Shown: positions 30,679-38,945 of the stretch, in pieces
How positions within the stretch are numbered: position 1 is the stretch's first letter
Layout of the letters: every line of letters starts with the position of its first letter
NCBI GenBank assembly: GCA_026184775.1
Contig: JANCYW010000004.1
Span: 124,001-188,000 of the forward strand
From: Cyanidium caldarium
Lineage: Eukaryota; Rhodophyta; Bangiophyceae; Cyanidiales; Cyanidiaceae
Direction: 5' to 3'
DNA: 64,000 nt
Translations under genes and position numbers: made by a program
The notes under the pieces: model-generated
Database searches by the model: none
Seen by the model: only the letters and a program-made list of their open reading frames with translations
What the model was told of the DNA's origin: nothing

Positions 30679-32523
30679 CTAACCGACACACGCTCTCTCC
30701 GCTCCTCTTTCCTCCATCTCTCGGTGTACGGCGTGCATCAATCGTTGGGCAATGCGGTCGGCAGCGCCAGGTCGACCCATCACCGCCACACCGTTTGCCC
30801 GCCACCGATTCCGGTACTGCGGTGCCTGTTGAGCATCGCGCAGCACGGCGCACACGTTCCGCAGCGCCTCGCTCGCAGCATGCGGGTGCTCCCGTGTCGG
30901 ATCCGCTAGGATGACATTGGCGCCCAGCAGACGCGCCTGCGCCTCCCAGAAATCCCGGGTGAATTGCGGGCCGGCGCCCGGCGTGGTCACCACCGGCTTG
31001 CCGATGCCGACGGCCTGCTCGGTGGCGGTGCCAGCGCAGGCAAACACCACATCAGCGCGCGCGAGGCACCTGTAGAACAGCCGCTGCCCTCCGCCGCCAG
31101 CAGTGGTATCCAGCACGACCAAACGATGTCGTCCGTGGCGATCCCGCAAATACCGGCAAGACCCCGGCTTCCCCGAACCGTCGACACACTCGGACATCCA
31201 GCCCTGGGCGCACGCTATCTCCATCAATCGCTGCCGCTCCAGCCCACCTGCCGCCGGCACCTCCACTTGTATCCGCTGTTGCTCGCGGGCGAGCCATTCC
31301 GCCGCCTCCTGCAGCATGCGTGAGAAATTCTTGTACGCCTCGGGCACGCGCGAGCCCGGCAACAACGCCAGACGCAACATTTCTCTGTCGGCACTTTCCA
31401 CAACAGAGGTGGCCATTGCCGCGAAACCGTCCATCATCGGGTTGCCGCTGGCGTCCGTGCAGACATGCACCACGCCACACTGCTGCAATCGCTGGGCGGT
31501 GAGGGCGTCGCGCACGAACACGCCCGCCCCGCTACATTGCCGCATCAGCCGTCGCTCCCACGGATAATACACGCTGTGCCAGCAGGAGAGCGCCTCCAAA
31601 AATCGCCGCAGCCGCCAGGCCAACGGGAATCGCCACAGGCGATGTCGCCAGCACATGTGCCCGGCGTACTGCACGTCGCGCCAGAGAATGTGTAGGATGG
31701 ATGCCGCCAGCAACGCCCATCGCCACCACAGGCGCAGTTGCTGCTCCCGCGGTGCCCCGATGGTATCGCGACACCAAGAGAAGCACTCCGGCTGTCGATG
31801 ATACGTCCAGGCGTCGCTGTCGAGTCGGTGCGGTCGCGGTTGCGCAAACCGAAAGCGCCCATCCAAACTGCGCACGTACAGCTCGGACTTGGCAGTGCCC
31901 ACAAACGCACATTGCGGCACGCCCGTCACGGATGCCAGCCATAGCGGCAGCACATCGCCCACGGCTAGCACCAGCGGGAGCTCTTTAACGGGTGCAGGGG
32001 ATGGATCGGGCGGGTCGGTCATCGCCGGCGATCCTGCACCACGCCGTGGCCATCGACGACATACCCGCCACTGTTCGTACAGCAACCATCCCAGCCCATG
32101 CCATACGTCTCGCACCAACGCTGCAGGCCGCCCCAGCACGAACCCGCCGCTGGGCATTTCCCGCTTCGGCCCGATGAGCTCCACGGAGTGGATGCGCGCA
32201 GAGGCATCGGCGGTCACGAGATCGCCTCGCAACGCCGCCTGCAACTCACTGTACGCCCGGCCGGTGCCCACCAGCGGCATCGCTTCCGCACGCACCGCGA
32301 ACGGAGATATGCGCAGCAGAGCGCGCAACACCTCCGTGGCCACCACGTCCTCTCCGTGGCCGTTGCTCAGGCACAACACCCGCAGCCGCCAGGATGGTCG
32401 CGGCGCCGTCGGTTCGTGTTGCCATCGCAACGCCGCCACGCCTCTGCAATTCTGGCGATGGCGCCGACAATTCCACGGCCTCGATCTGTTCACTTTCCTA
32501 TACGAGCTGGTGACGAAAGTCAT
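30679..32523 (-). CDS. Cyanobacterial-type LpxB-related glycosyltransferase
   Basis: A 614-residue protein from the ATG at 32523 (MTFVTSSYRKVNRSR, a plausible plastid transit peptide). A farther ATG at 32820 would add 99 residues. It matches the lipid-A-disaccharide-synthase-related family seen in cyanobacteria and algae. Evidence: LCLSNGHGEDVVATEVLRAL at the start of the fold, PLVGTGRAY, VLAVGDVLPLWLA, FVGTAKSELYV, GNPMMDGF, LLPGSRVPEAY, and near the end FACAGTATEQAVGIGKPVV with TPGAGPQFTRDF, the nucleotide-sugar site. Real lipid A synthesis is not implied. A plastid-envelope lipid or glycan role by descent from the cyanobacterial endosymbiont is inference. Confidence 0.75.
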   Translation of the reverse strand: MTFVTSSYRKVNRSRPWNCRRHRQNCRGVAALRWQHEPTAPRPSWRLRVLCLSNGHGEDVVATEVLRALLRISPFAVRAEAMPLVGTGRAYSELQAALRGDLVTADASARIHSVELIGPKREMPSGGFVLGRPAALVRDVWHGLGWLLYEQWRVCRRWPRRGAGSPAMTDPPDPSPAPVKELPLVLAVGDVLPLWLASVTGVPQCAFVGTAKSELYVRSLDGRFRFAQPRPHRLDSDAWTYHRQPECFSWCRDTIGAPREQQLRLWWRWALLAASILHILWRDVQYAGHMCWRHRLWRFPLAWRLRRFLEALSCWHSVYYPWERRLMRQCSGAGVFVRDALTAQRLQQCGVVHVCTDASGNPMMDGFAAMATSVVESADREMLRLALLPGSRVPEAYKNFSRMLQEAAEWLAREQQRIQVEVPAAGGLERQRLMEIACAQGWMSECVDGSGKPGSCRYLRDRHGRHRLVVLDTTAGGGGQRLFYRCLARADVVFACAGTATEQAVGIGKPVVTTPGAGPQFTRDFWEAQARLLGANVILADPTREHPHAASEALRNVCAVLRDAQQAPQYRNRWRANGVAVMGRPGAADRIAQRLMHAVHREMEERGAERACVG

Positions 32524-32818
32524 CAGCGCACGCCTCCGTGCCCCGCCTCCAACGCAGCGGTGTGCCGCTTTCCGAACGGTCGCTCGATCGCGCAGCGCAG
32601 CGATGCGTCGTCGTGGGGGTGGGCAGGCATCCGATCGGGGTCTGCCGCCCGGAGACGACCTCGCCAGTCCGTGGACAGGAGCACGACTCTCCTCTTGGGC
32701 GGAGATAAGCGTAGTTCGAGGCACGCCGCTGGGGTGAACGAGTGGTCGTGGCAGTGCAAAGTGGTGAATGGGTGCCAGTTGCCTCGATTTTGTGGAGAAG
32801 TTGACAGCGCTGACGGCC
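32524..32818. promoter_or_regulatory. Divergent region with back-to-back ATGs in CCATGG
   Basis: The 295 bp between the chosen starts of the LpxB-related gene and the glycerate kinase. At 32817-32822 the palindrome CCATGG supplies an in-frame ATG for the kinase on the plus strand (32819) and one for the LpxB-related frame on the minus strand (32820). No TATA box is obvious. Confidence 0.5.
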
Positions 32819-34129
32819 ATGGCGTTTGCGACCACTGCGCCCGTGCTGGGCCGCGGCCCGTCCACTCGAAGAGATCTGGTCGTGCTACGCGCGCCTCATG
32901 GCCAACATTTTGCGCGTCTCGGTCGATCTCCATGGCGTGGCGCGTCTCTTCTGCCCACTCACCTCCACGGCAAGCGCCTCATTTCCACTCACCACCGTCT
33001 CCCGCGTCTCCTCTGCCAACAGAAGCGCGAGGAGCGAACGCTGCCGGAGAGCGAGGCAGTTCAGGAGATCGCCCGCTGGAGCGATGAACGACTGCTGCAA
33101 CTGACACTAACGGGCCCGCTCTCTGAGGCGGCGCCCAGCAGCGTCAAGCACCCGCAAGCGCTGCCGCAGTGGCGGCGCCTCGGCGAGCTGCTGGTGACGC
33201 AGTTGGGTATTCGGGAGATGAGCCGAGATGCCCGGGTGCGCATCTTCCAATACTACCTCCCGCTGTTCTTCTGGATGCGCGAGACGATGCATCGCGTGCG
33301 CAAGTCGCGTGACACCGACGCCGACCCCCGTCACGGCGTCGTCATCGGCATTCAGTGCCCGCAGGGCGGCGGCAAAACCACCCTGACCACTGCCCTCGAA
33401 CAACTCTTCCGCGAGGTGCGTCTGTCGTGTGTGGTGCTCAGCATCGACGATTTTTACTGGACGCGAGCGCAGCAGCAGGCGCTGGCGGACAGCCATCGGT
33501 TCAATCCGCTGCTGCAAATGCGCGGCAATCCGGGCACGCACGATATCGAATTGGCGATGCAGACGCTGACGCAACTGGTGCGACGACCGGTAGACGGTGA
33601 AGAGGCCACCGTGGCGGTGCCGCGGTACGACAAGTCGGCATACAATGGGCGCGGCGATCGGGCACCGCCGGAGATGTGGCCGCGGGTACACCGCCCGGTG
33701 GACGTGGTGCTGCTGGAGGGCTGGTGTCTGGGGTTTCGGGCGCTGCCGCCCAACGCCCCGGCGCTGCACGAGCAGGCGATACGCGCGAACGGCCTGGTAG
33801 AGGTGAATCAACTGCTGCAGGAGGAGCTGTCGCGTCTGTATGGGCTGTTGGATGCCTTTGTGGTGATCGGGCTGGAGGGCGACGACACCCACCGCGCGCT
33901 GCAGGTGGTGTACGACTGGCGCCTGCAGGCGGAACAGGAGATGCGCGCCCAGGGCAAAGACGGTATGACGGACGAGCAGGTGCGGGCGTTTGTGGACAAG
34001 TTTATGCCGGCATATCACGCGTACCTCCAGGGGTTGTATGACGGCCCGCCACTGCTGGGTGACCGCAGCCGCGAGCTGCGCTTCCGCATCAACCGGTCGC
34101 GGCAACCGACGCGGCGCACGCGGATCTGA
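32819..34129 (+). CDS. GLYK: D-glycerate 3-kinase (photorespiration)
   Basis: A 436-residue P-loop kinase that phosphorylates glycerate to 3-phosphoglycerate, the last step of photorespiration. Walker A is CPQGGGKTT near residue 180, followed by VVLSIDDFYWTR, RGNPGTHDIELA, PRYDKSAYNGRGDRAP, the Walker B-like VDVVLLEGWCLGF and DWRLQAEQEMR...MTDEQVRAFVDKFMPAY, all typical of the plant/cyanobacterial enzyme. The ATG at 32819 gives MAFATTAPVLG, like other red algal plastid-targeted proteins; an in-frame ATG at 32768 would add 17 residues. It is divergent from the LpxB-related gene, possibly with overlapping starts. Confidence 0.92.
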   Translation: MAFATTAPVLGRGPSTRRDLVVLRAPHGQHFARLGRSPWRGASLLPTHLHGKRLISTHHRLPRLLCQQKREERTLPESEAVQEIARWSDERLLQLTLTGPLSEAAPSSVKHPQALPQWRRLGELLVTQLGIREMSRDARVRIFQYYLPLFFWMRETMHRVRKSRDTDADPRHGVVIGIQCPQGGGKTTLTTALEQLFREVRLSCVVLSIDDFYWTRAQQQALADSHRFNPLLQMRGNPGTHDIELAMQTLTQLVRRPVDGEEATVAVPRYDKSAYNGRGDRAPPEMWPRVHRPVDVVLLEGWCLGFRALPPNAPALHEQAIRANGLVEVNQLLQEELSRLYGLLDAFVVIGLEGDDTHRALQVVYDWRLQAEQEMRAQGKDGMTDEQVRAFVDKFMPAYHAYLQGLYDGPPLLGDRSRELRFRINRSRQPTRRTRI

Positions 34130-35238
34130 GGCGGATGACGCCGCGATGGTGTGGATGTCGGGGGTCACAAGCGTGACGGAGTCGCATGCCGTAAAGGCGT
34201 TAGGGTTAGTGTCTGGATTTTGGGGGATGTTTCGGGGGAACTAGCCGCGGATGACAGAGCACTGTCTTCATCGCCACGGACGACCGGAATGCCCGATGGC
34301 AACCCGGCGTGGGGTTTGTAAAGGTGTTGCGTCGCCCGCCCAATTCCTCCACTCACCTTGAGGCCGATGCTCATAAGCCCGTCCTCCCTGCCTCGCCACG
34401 GACCATCTCCTGCTCCACTGCAACGTTCACACCCCGTCGACGCCGCCTTTCGAGAGCACACGAAGAGAGTGAGCCCCATTCTGTTCACGAGTCTGGCCTC
34501 AGCACCCGACTCGCTCATTTCATATCTGATGGTGCGCGGCGTAAGACGCCAATCAGAACCGCGCATCGACGAGCAGCGTAAGCAAAGCACGCGGGGTGCC
34601 GCTTCACGCCCGGCCATACAGGTTCACGGCTGACACTTTCTGACTCAGTGTCCGGGGACTTTCCCTAGAGCGGGGCGGCCGCGGCCGGTCCACAAGCGAC
34701 GTCTTCATGAAAGGCGCATCGCTCGCAACCGTATGTAGTGCTCCATAGAAATGCTTCCTCGAGTCTCTCGACGGTGCGACGAGTGAACGGTGGGAGCGCG
34801 TGAAGATCAAAGAGGGGAGCGCGGGAACGTGGAAGGTTACGGCCGGTATCGGCCGAGACGACTCACAACCGCGGCGACGATCTCCCTTGAAGCGTCACAA
34901 GGGAGATCTGCGAGAGACTTGGAAGTGGACATTTTCCTGAAAATGGTTACTCCATCGCCGTCGGTCCATCACCGCGACGACGAACGCGGCCGCGCAGGAT
35001 CCGTGGCCAACGACGTCACGACAACTGCCTCCGCGCTGCTCCATTTCGTCACGCGCCGCGGATTGGGAAACCGAAACGCGCCGGGCATTCAAATAGGGCG
35101 CGCATTCGCGGTTTTTTGCGCGCCGTCCAGAGCTGGGCACCTGGTTGGGAGGGAGAGAGAGAGAGGAGGGTGTGTCGGAATAACGAGGCGCCCGAAGAGC
35201 CGAGTAGAGAATCGGGACATCACCTGGCAGTCAGCCGA
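34130..35238. other. 1.1-kb gene-free gap
   Basis: The largest gap in the window. It contains a short TTAGGGTTAG at 34200-34209 and a GA run at about 35152-35165, close to the next gene. I looked for tRNA T-loop motifs, other structural RNAs and conserved ORFs on both strands and saw none. Long antisense ORFs here have no recognisable similarity. Confidence 0.5.
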
Positions 35239-38200
35239 ATGGATTGCTGGACCTTCGGAGATAGCGTTCACCGTGGCGCACCCTCGGCGGTCAAGGAGAT
35301 GCGCAAGGAGAATCGGCCGCCGCCGCTGGAAGATGCTGACGGAGACGCCGAGCGCGGAGTGTTGCGAGGCGCGACAACAACGCCCGCAGCGTCAGCCGAC
35401 GTAAGACCATCGAATCGAGCGGCCACGTTTGAGAAAAGCAGAAGCGAATTCGTGGCACTTGAAAAAACGCCGGCCAGCCCAAGCCGCAGCGCAACGCGCG
35501 CCTCCCCGCAGCGGCGACCCGGCTTGACGGTGCGGGAGAGCAGCAACTCGCCGCTTTCTTCAGCCGGAAAGATGTCCCAATCCGTGACCGAACAAGCGGT
35601 GAGGTCGCGGTCGCTGACTGGTGAGGTGAATACACCAAAAGACACGCGCGACGGTCGTCGGGAATGGGAGTCGCGTGTGGCGCAGGCCGCCCGCGAGAAC
35701 CCCGCCGACCCGCTGGCCGTTTGGCTCGCGTACATACGCTGGATGCAAGCACAGTCGCCGCGCGACCTGCCGCCCATCGTGGAACGCGCAATGCGGGCGT
35801 TCCTGCCCAGCGAGGCACCGGAATGCGCCCAGTCGTACGCCGCGCAGTACCGCGACGATGCGCGATACGTGCGCTTGTGCATCCAACACGCGGACGCCTG
35901 CGCCGACCCGACGGAGATCTTCACGCTGATGCGCCAGCATCAAATCGGCCAGAGGCTGGCGCTCTTCTACGAGGCGTACGCAGTGGTGCTGGAGACCAAA
36001 CGGCAGTACGCCCTCGCCGATCGATGCTACGCGCTGGGACTGGAGCGGTCGGCGCAGCCGATGGATCGGCTGCAACGGCGCCATGCCGAGTTCAAAGCGC
36101 GCATGATGCGACGGCTGGAGCGCCAACAACGAGAGGGGCGGAAAAACGCCCGAAAAGCCTCTCCAGAGCAGGAGAGGCGCCCGCTGACAGGAAGCGCTTC
36201 CGAGGCGAGTGCGCGCGCCTCTGGTAACGTCCGGACCTCTACTTCCACGTCGCCATTGCGGATGGGTGCACCCGGAGGCGACCGGCACATCGACGCACCG
36301 CCGGCTCCCTTTCAGGTGTATGTCGATGAGGATGCGGCGGGAGAGCAACTGACCGTCGCCGCTCCGTCTGCAGTCACCCGCAACCAGCACGAGCAAGAGT
36401 GGCACCCAGCGACGTCGGCGACGCCCAACGCCCTCCACACCTCCCGTCACGGCGATACGTTCAGCGACAGCGATCCGGATACCGCCGGCTCGCAAGCGCA
36501 TTCACCGGGGCAGGCGCCGCCATCGCCCACCATCAACACCAAGTTGGCGCTGGCCGAAGTGGAATCCATGTTTCGCATGCCGCTGCCGTTTGAGAATGCC
36601 GTCGAAACCGATCACGAGCACTCGCCGCCGCCGCCGCAGGCGACGGAAAAGAGGGAGCACGTGTCTGGCATGCCAGCAGCAGTGCCGACTCCCATCCGGC
36701 CCGTCGAAGTGGAGCAGCGCGACCAGCGCCTGACGCAAACGGTAACGGATGACGGCTCCGACAAGGAAAACTGCGGCGTAGAAGAGACACTCCCGGAACA
36801 CGCCAGCGCCACCGCCGCCTTGCGCCATGGCCCTGCGGGCGAGTCGCACATTCTGCGCGAAGTGAAGCTGGATACCGATGCAGCGGCCGCGGACATCCTG
36901 GTGCCCTATGAGGATGAGGAGGCGACAGCGCGTGCGGTCAACTTGTCCACCGAGGAGCAGACGGAAATTCTGGAGGCGCTCTCGGCGTGCGCGCTGCACG
37001 ACGACGACCGACCGGGTTCGGCGGCACGGAGCGACACCGGCAGCACCCACGCCTCCCCGTCACCCACGGTGAGCTCGGAGGGAGTGCGGCGCGAGGTGGA
37101 CAACGGACACGGTGGAGATGTCACAGGCGCCGTGGTGACCAGCGCACCGGTGGGCGCACTGGATGGGTCCGCGGCACGACCGGAGGCATCGGGCGCCGCG
37201 GCGATGTCTCCGCCGCTGGCGACGGCAGATCACGATGCGCCTCCACTCAGGGCCGCAAATGATCCCTCGATGCCGCCGCCATCGCTGCTGTCCGCAGCCG
37301 TCGCGATGGGGAGCGCCCACGATTCCCGCACCGACGAGTCGTTCCTCTGGTCCGAGGACGAGGCGTTGCGCGATAACGAGCGGCATCTGCAGGGCTTGGC
37401 GCCAATCCGCTTGGGACACTTGAGCACCATCACCGAGACCAGCGAACACACCGGCTCCAGCACCTTCAGCGGCAGCGCCGGTCACCAGACCTCGCGCATA
37501 GGGCCGCAGCCGCCGGCGTCGCTGGGCAACTCGCCACGCCCGTTGCCGCGCCTGCGTCGCGCATCGGCCGGCAGCGCGATCCGTCGCGGCGCCGACGACG
37601 ACCCGTCCGTCCGTCGCCGCAGTTTTCCGTTGATGCCGACTGTGCGCGACAGTCCAAACGATGATGGTGCGCCCGACGCCATCGTACATCCGTACGACCC
37701 GCAAGTGCGCGCCCTGCTGGACGAGCACCTCGCCGCCTGGTTTGCGCAGCTGCCCGATGCGCAGTACTGTCTGTTGGAGCGCGCCCCGGATCTGCGCATC
37801 GGTGCACCGTGCCTGTTGGGTGCCGAGTCCGCCAGCGAAGCCGCCCGGCGCACGCTGTATGTGTACGCGGAATGGGCACCAGGTGACACATCGACGACGT
37901 ACCTGGTGGAGTGGATGCAACCCGAGGACGACATGGAAAGCCGGAACCGTGACGGCGCCGTCGAGTCATCCACACCACCGCTGTATGCGCTGCAGGTGCA
38001 GTCGCCGTCGTCGCCGTGGCCGTACTACATTGCGCGCACCGTGCACGAACGCTGGCACCGCCTGCACCGCGAGTCGCAGGATACCGACGACGACGACGAC
38101 GACGACGACGACAACCCCTATCGCCGGCATGTGTCGTGGGTGGAGCCGGTGGCGTTGTACGATGCCGACGAGTGCAGCTGTCTGTTGACGCGCGGATACG

Positions 38201-38904
38201 ACCAGGGCAGTTTAGACGACCTGCTGCAGTTGCTGCCGGCCGGCAGCGGCAGCGGCTGCGGCGGTCTGGAACCGGCAGTGGTGGCGTTCCTGACGGCGAC
38301 GCTGTTGACCGCCGTCGGGCGCTTGCATCGTGTGGGCGTCATCCACATGGGCCTGCGCCCCGACAAGGTGCTGTTGCGGTTGCACGGCGGACTGGGCGCT
38401 CACAGCGGCATCGCCTTGTTGCCCAGCAGCACCCGCAGTATCGACACGCGCCTGTTGCGCCGTGTCGACGCGCTGCATCTGCCCTCCTCCTCCCCATCCT
38501 CCCATCGATTGCGCTGTCGCGGCGGCTGGGTGCGCGCAGAGTACCGCCCGCCGGCCATGCGCGCCGGCCAGCCGTGGTCGTACGATGTCGACTGGTACGC
38601 CGTAGCGGTCATGGTGAGGAAGATGGCGGGTGGAGCAGCAGAGAGCAGCACCCGTGAGGAGACGAGTCGAAAAGAGTGGCGCTGGTTGTCGCCGCTGCTA
38701 CGCGCGTTGGAGTCGGCGCGACCGCGCACCGGCCACGCCAGCTATCGACAGTGCCTCCAGTGGCGTGACCAGTACCTGACGCCGTATTGGCAGCGCCGAG
38801 AAGCGCAGCTGCACCGGGCGCTGCTCACCCACTCCATCCGTCTGATGGAGTGCCGACCGGATCCTTCGCTCACGACGGCTGGTGCGACCGAGTCCTTAAA
38901 CTGA
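35239..38904 (+). CDS. BUB1/BUBR1/MAD3 spindle-checkpoint protein with dead kinase domain
   Basis: A 1221-residue checkpoint protein. KEN boxes lie at residues 23-25 (MRKENRPPP) and about 509-511 (DKENCG), and there is an ABBA motif FQVYVDED near 358. The Mad3/BUB1 TPR region spans about 143-300 (WESRVAQAARENPADPLAVW, LFYEAYAVVLETKRQYALA). A conserved TKLALAEVESMF segment comes next. This layout is that of MAD3/BUBR1, which inhibits APC/C-Cdc20. The C-terminal 200 residues keep the BUB1 kinase outline, but the catalytic loop reads IHMGLRPDKVLL instead of IHxDxKPDNxxL, and the metal-binding DLG position is PSS in IALLPSSTRSID. It is therefore a pseudokinase. The ATG at 35239 is chosen; the upstream frame lacks ATG. 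Confidence 0.9.
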   Translation: MDCWTFGDSVHRGAPSAVKEMRKENRPPPLEDADGDAERGVLRGATTTPAASADVRPSNRAATFEKSRSEFVALEKTPASPSRSATRASPQRRPGLTVRESSNSPLSSAGKMSQSVTEQAVRSRSLTGEVNTPKDTRDGRREWESRVAQAARENPADPLAVWLAYIRWMQAQSPRDLPPIVERAMRAFLPSEAPECAQSYAAQYRDDARYVRLCIQHADACADPTEIFTLMRQHQIGQRLALFYEAYAVVLETKRQYALADRCYALGLERSAQPMDRLQRRHAEFKARMMRRLERQQREGRKNARKASPEQERRPLTGSASEASARASGNVRTSTSTSPLRMGAPGGDRHIDAPPAPFQVYVDEDAAGEQLTVAAPSAVTRNQHEQEWHPATSATPNALHTSRHGDTFSDSDPDTAGSQAHSPGQAPPSPTINTKLALAEVESMFRMPLPFENAVETDHEHSPPPPQATEKREHVSGMPAAVPTPIRPVEVEQRDQRLTQTVTDDGSDKENCGVEETLPEHASATAALRHGPAGESHILREVKLDTDAAAADILVPYEDEEATARAVNLSTEEQTEILEALSACALHDDDRPGSAARSDTGSTHASPSPTVSSEGVRREVDNGHGGDVTGAVVTSAPVGALDGSAARPEASGAAAMSPPLATADHDAPPLRAANDPSMPPPSLLSAAVAMGSAHDSRTDESFLWSEDEALRDNERHLQGLAPIRLGHLSTITETSEHTGSSTFSGSAGHQTSRIGPQPPASLGNSPRPLPRLRRASAGSAIRRGADDDPSVRRRSFPLMPTVRDSPNDDGAPDAIVHPYDPQVRALLDEHLAAWFAQLPDAQYCLLERAPDLRIGAPCLLGAESASEAARRTLYVYAEWAPGDTSTTYLVEWMQPEDDMESRNRDGAVESSTPPLYALQVQSPSSPWPYYIARTVHERWHRLHRESQDTDDDDDDDDDNPYRRHVSWVEPVALYDADECSCLLTRGYDQGSLDDLLQLLPAGSGSGCGGLEPAVVAFLTATLLTAVGRLHRVGVIHMGLRPDKVLLRLHGGLGAHSGIALLPSSTRSIDTRLLRRVDALHLPSSSPSSHRLRCRGGWVRAEYRPPAMRAGQPWSYDVDWYAVAVMVRKMAGGAAESSTREETSRKEWRWLSPLLRALESARPRTGHASYRQCLQWRDQYLTPYWQRREAQLHRALLTHSIRLMECRPDPSLTTAGATESLN

Positions 38905-38912
38905 GATATATC

Positions 38913-38944
38913 GTGTGTGTGTGTGTGTGTGGGTGTGTGTGTGT
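38913..38944. repeat. (GT)n microsatellite between convergent stops
   Basis: A near-pure GT run with one GG interruption fills almost the whole 41-bp space between the BUB/MAD3 stop and the RIF1-like stop. Confidence 0.9.
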
Positions 38945-38945
38945 C

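Noticed and set aside
30679-32523. True lipid A disaccharide synthase
   Set aside because: The motifs match the LpxB-related cyanobacterial family of unknown substrate, not LpxB itself, and no other lipid A gene is nearby.
34200-34209. TTAGGGTTAG, telomere-like
   Set aside because: Less than two repeat units, single occurrence; expected by chance.
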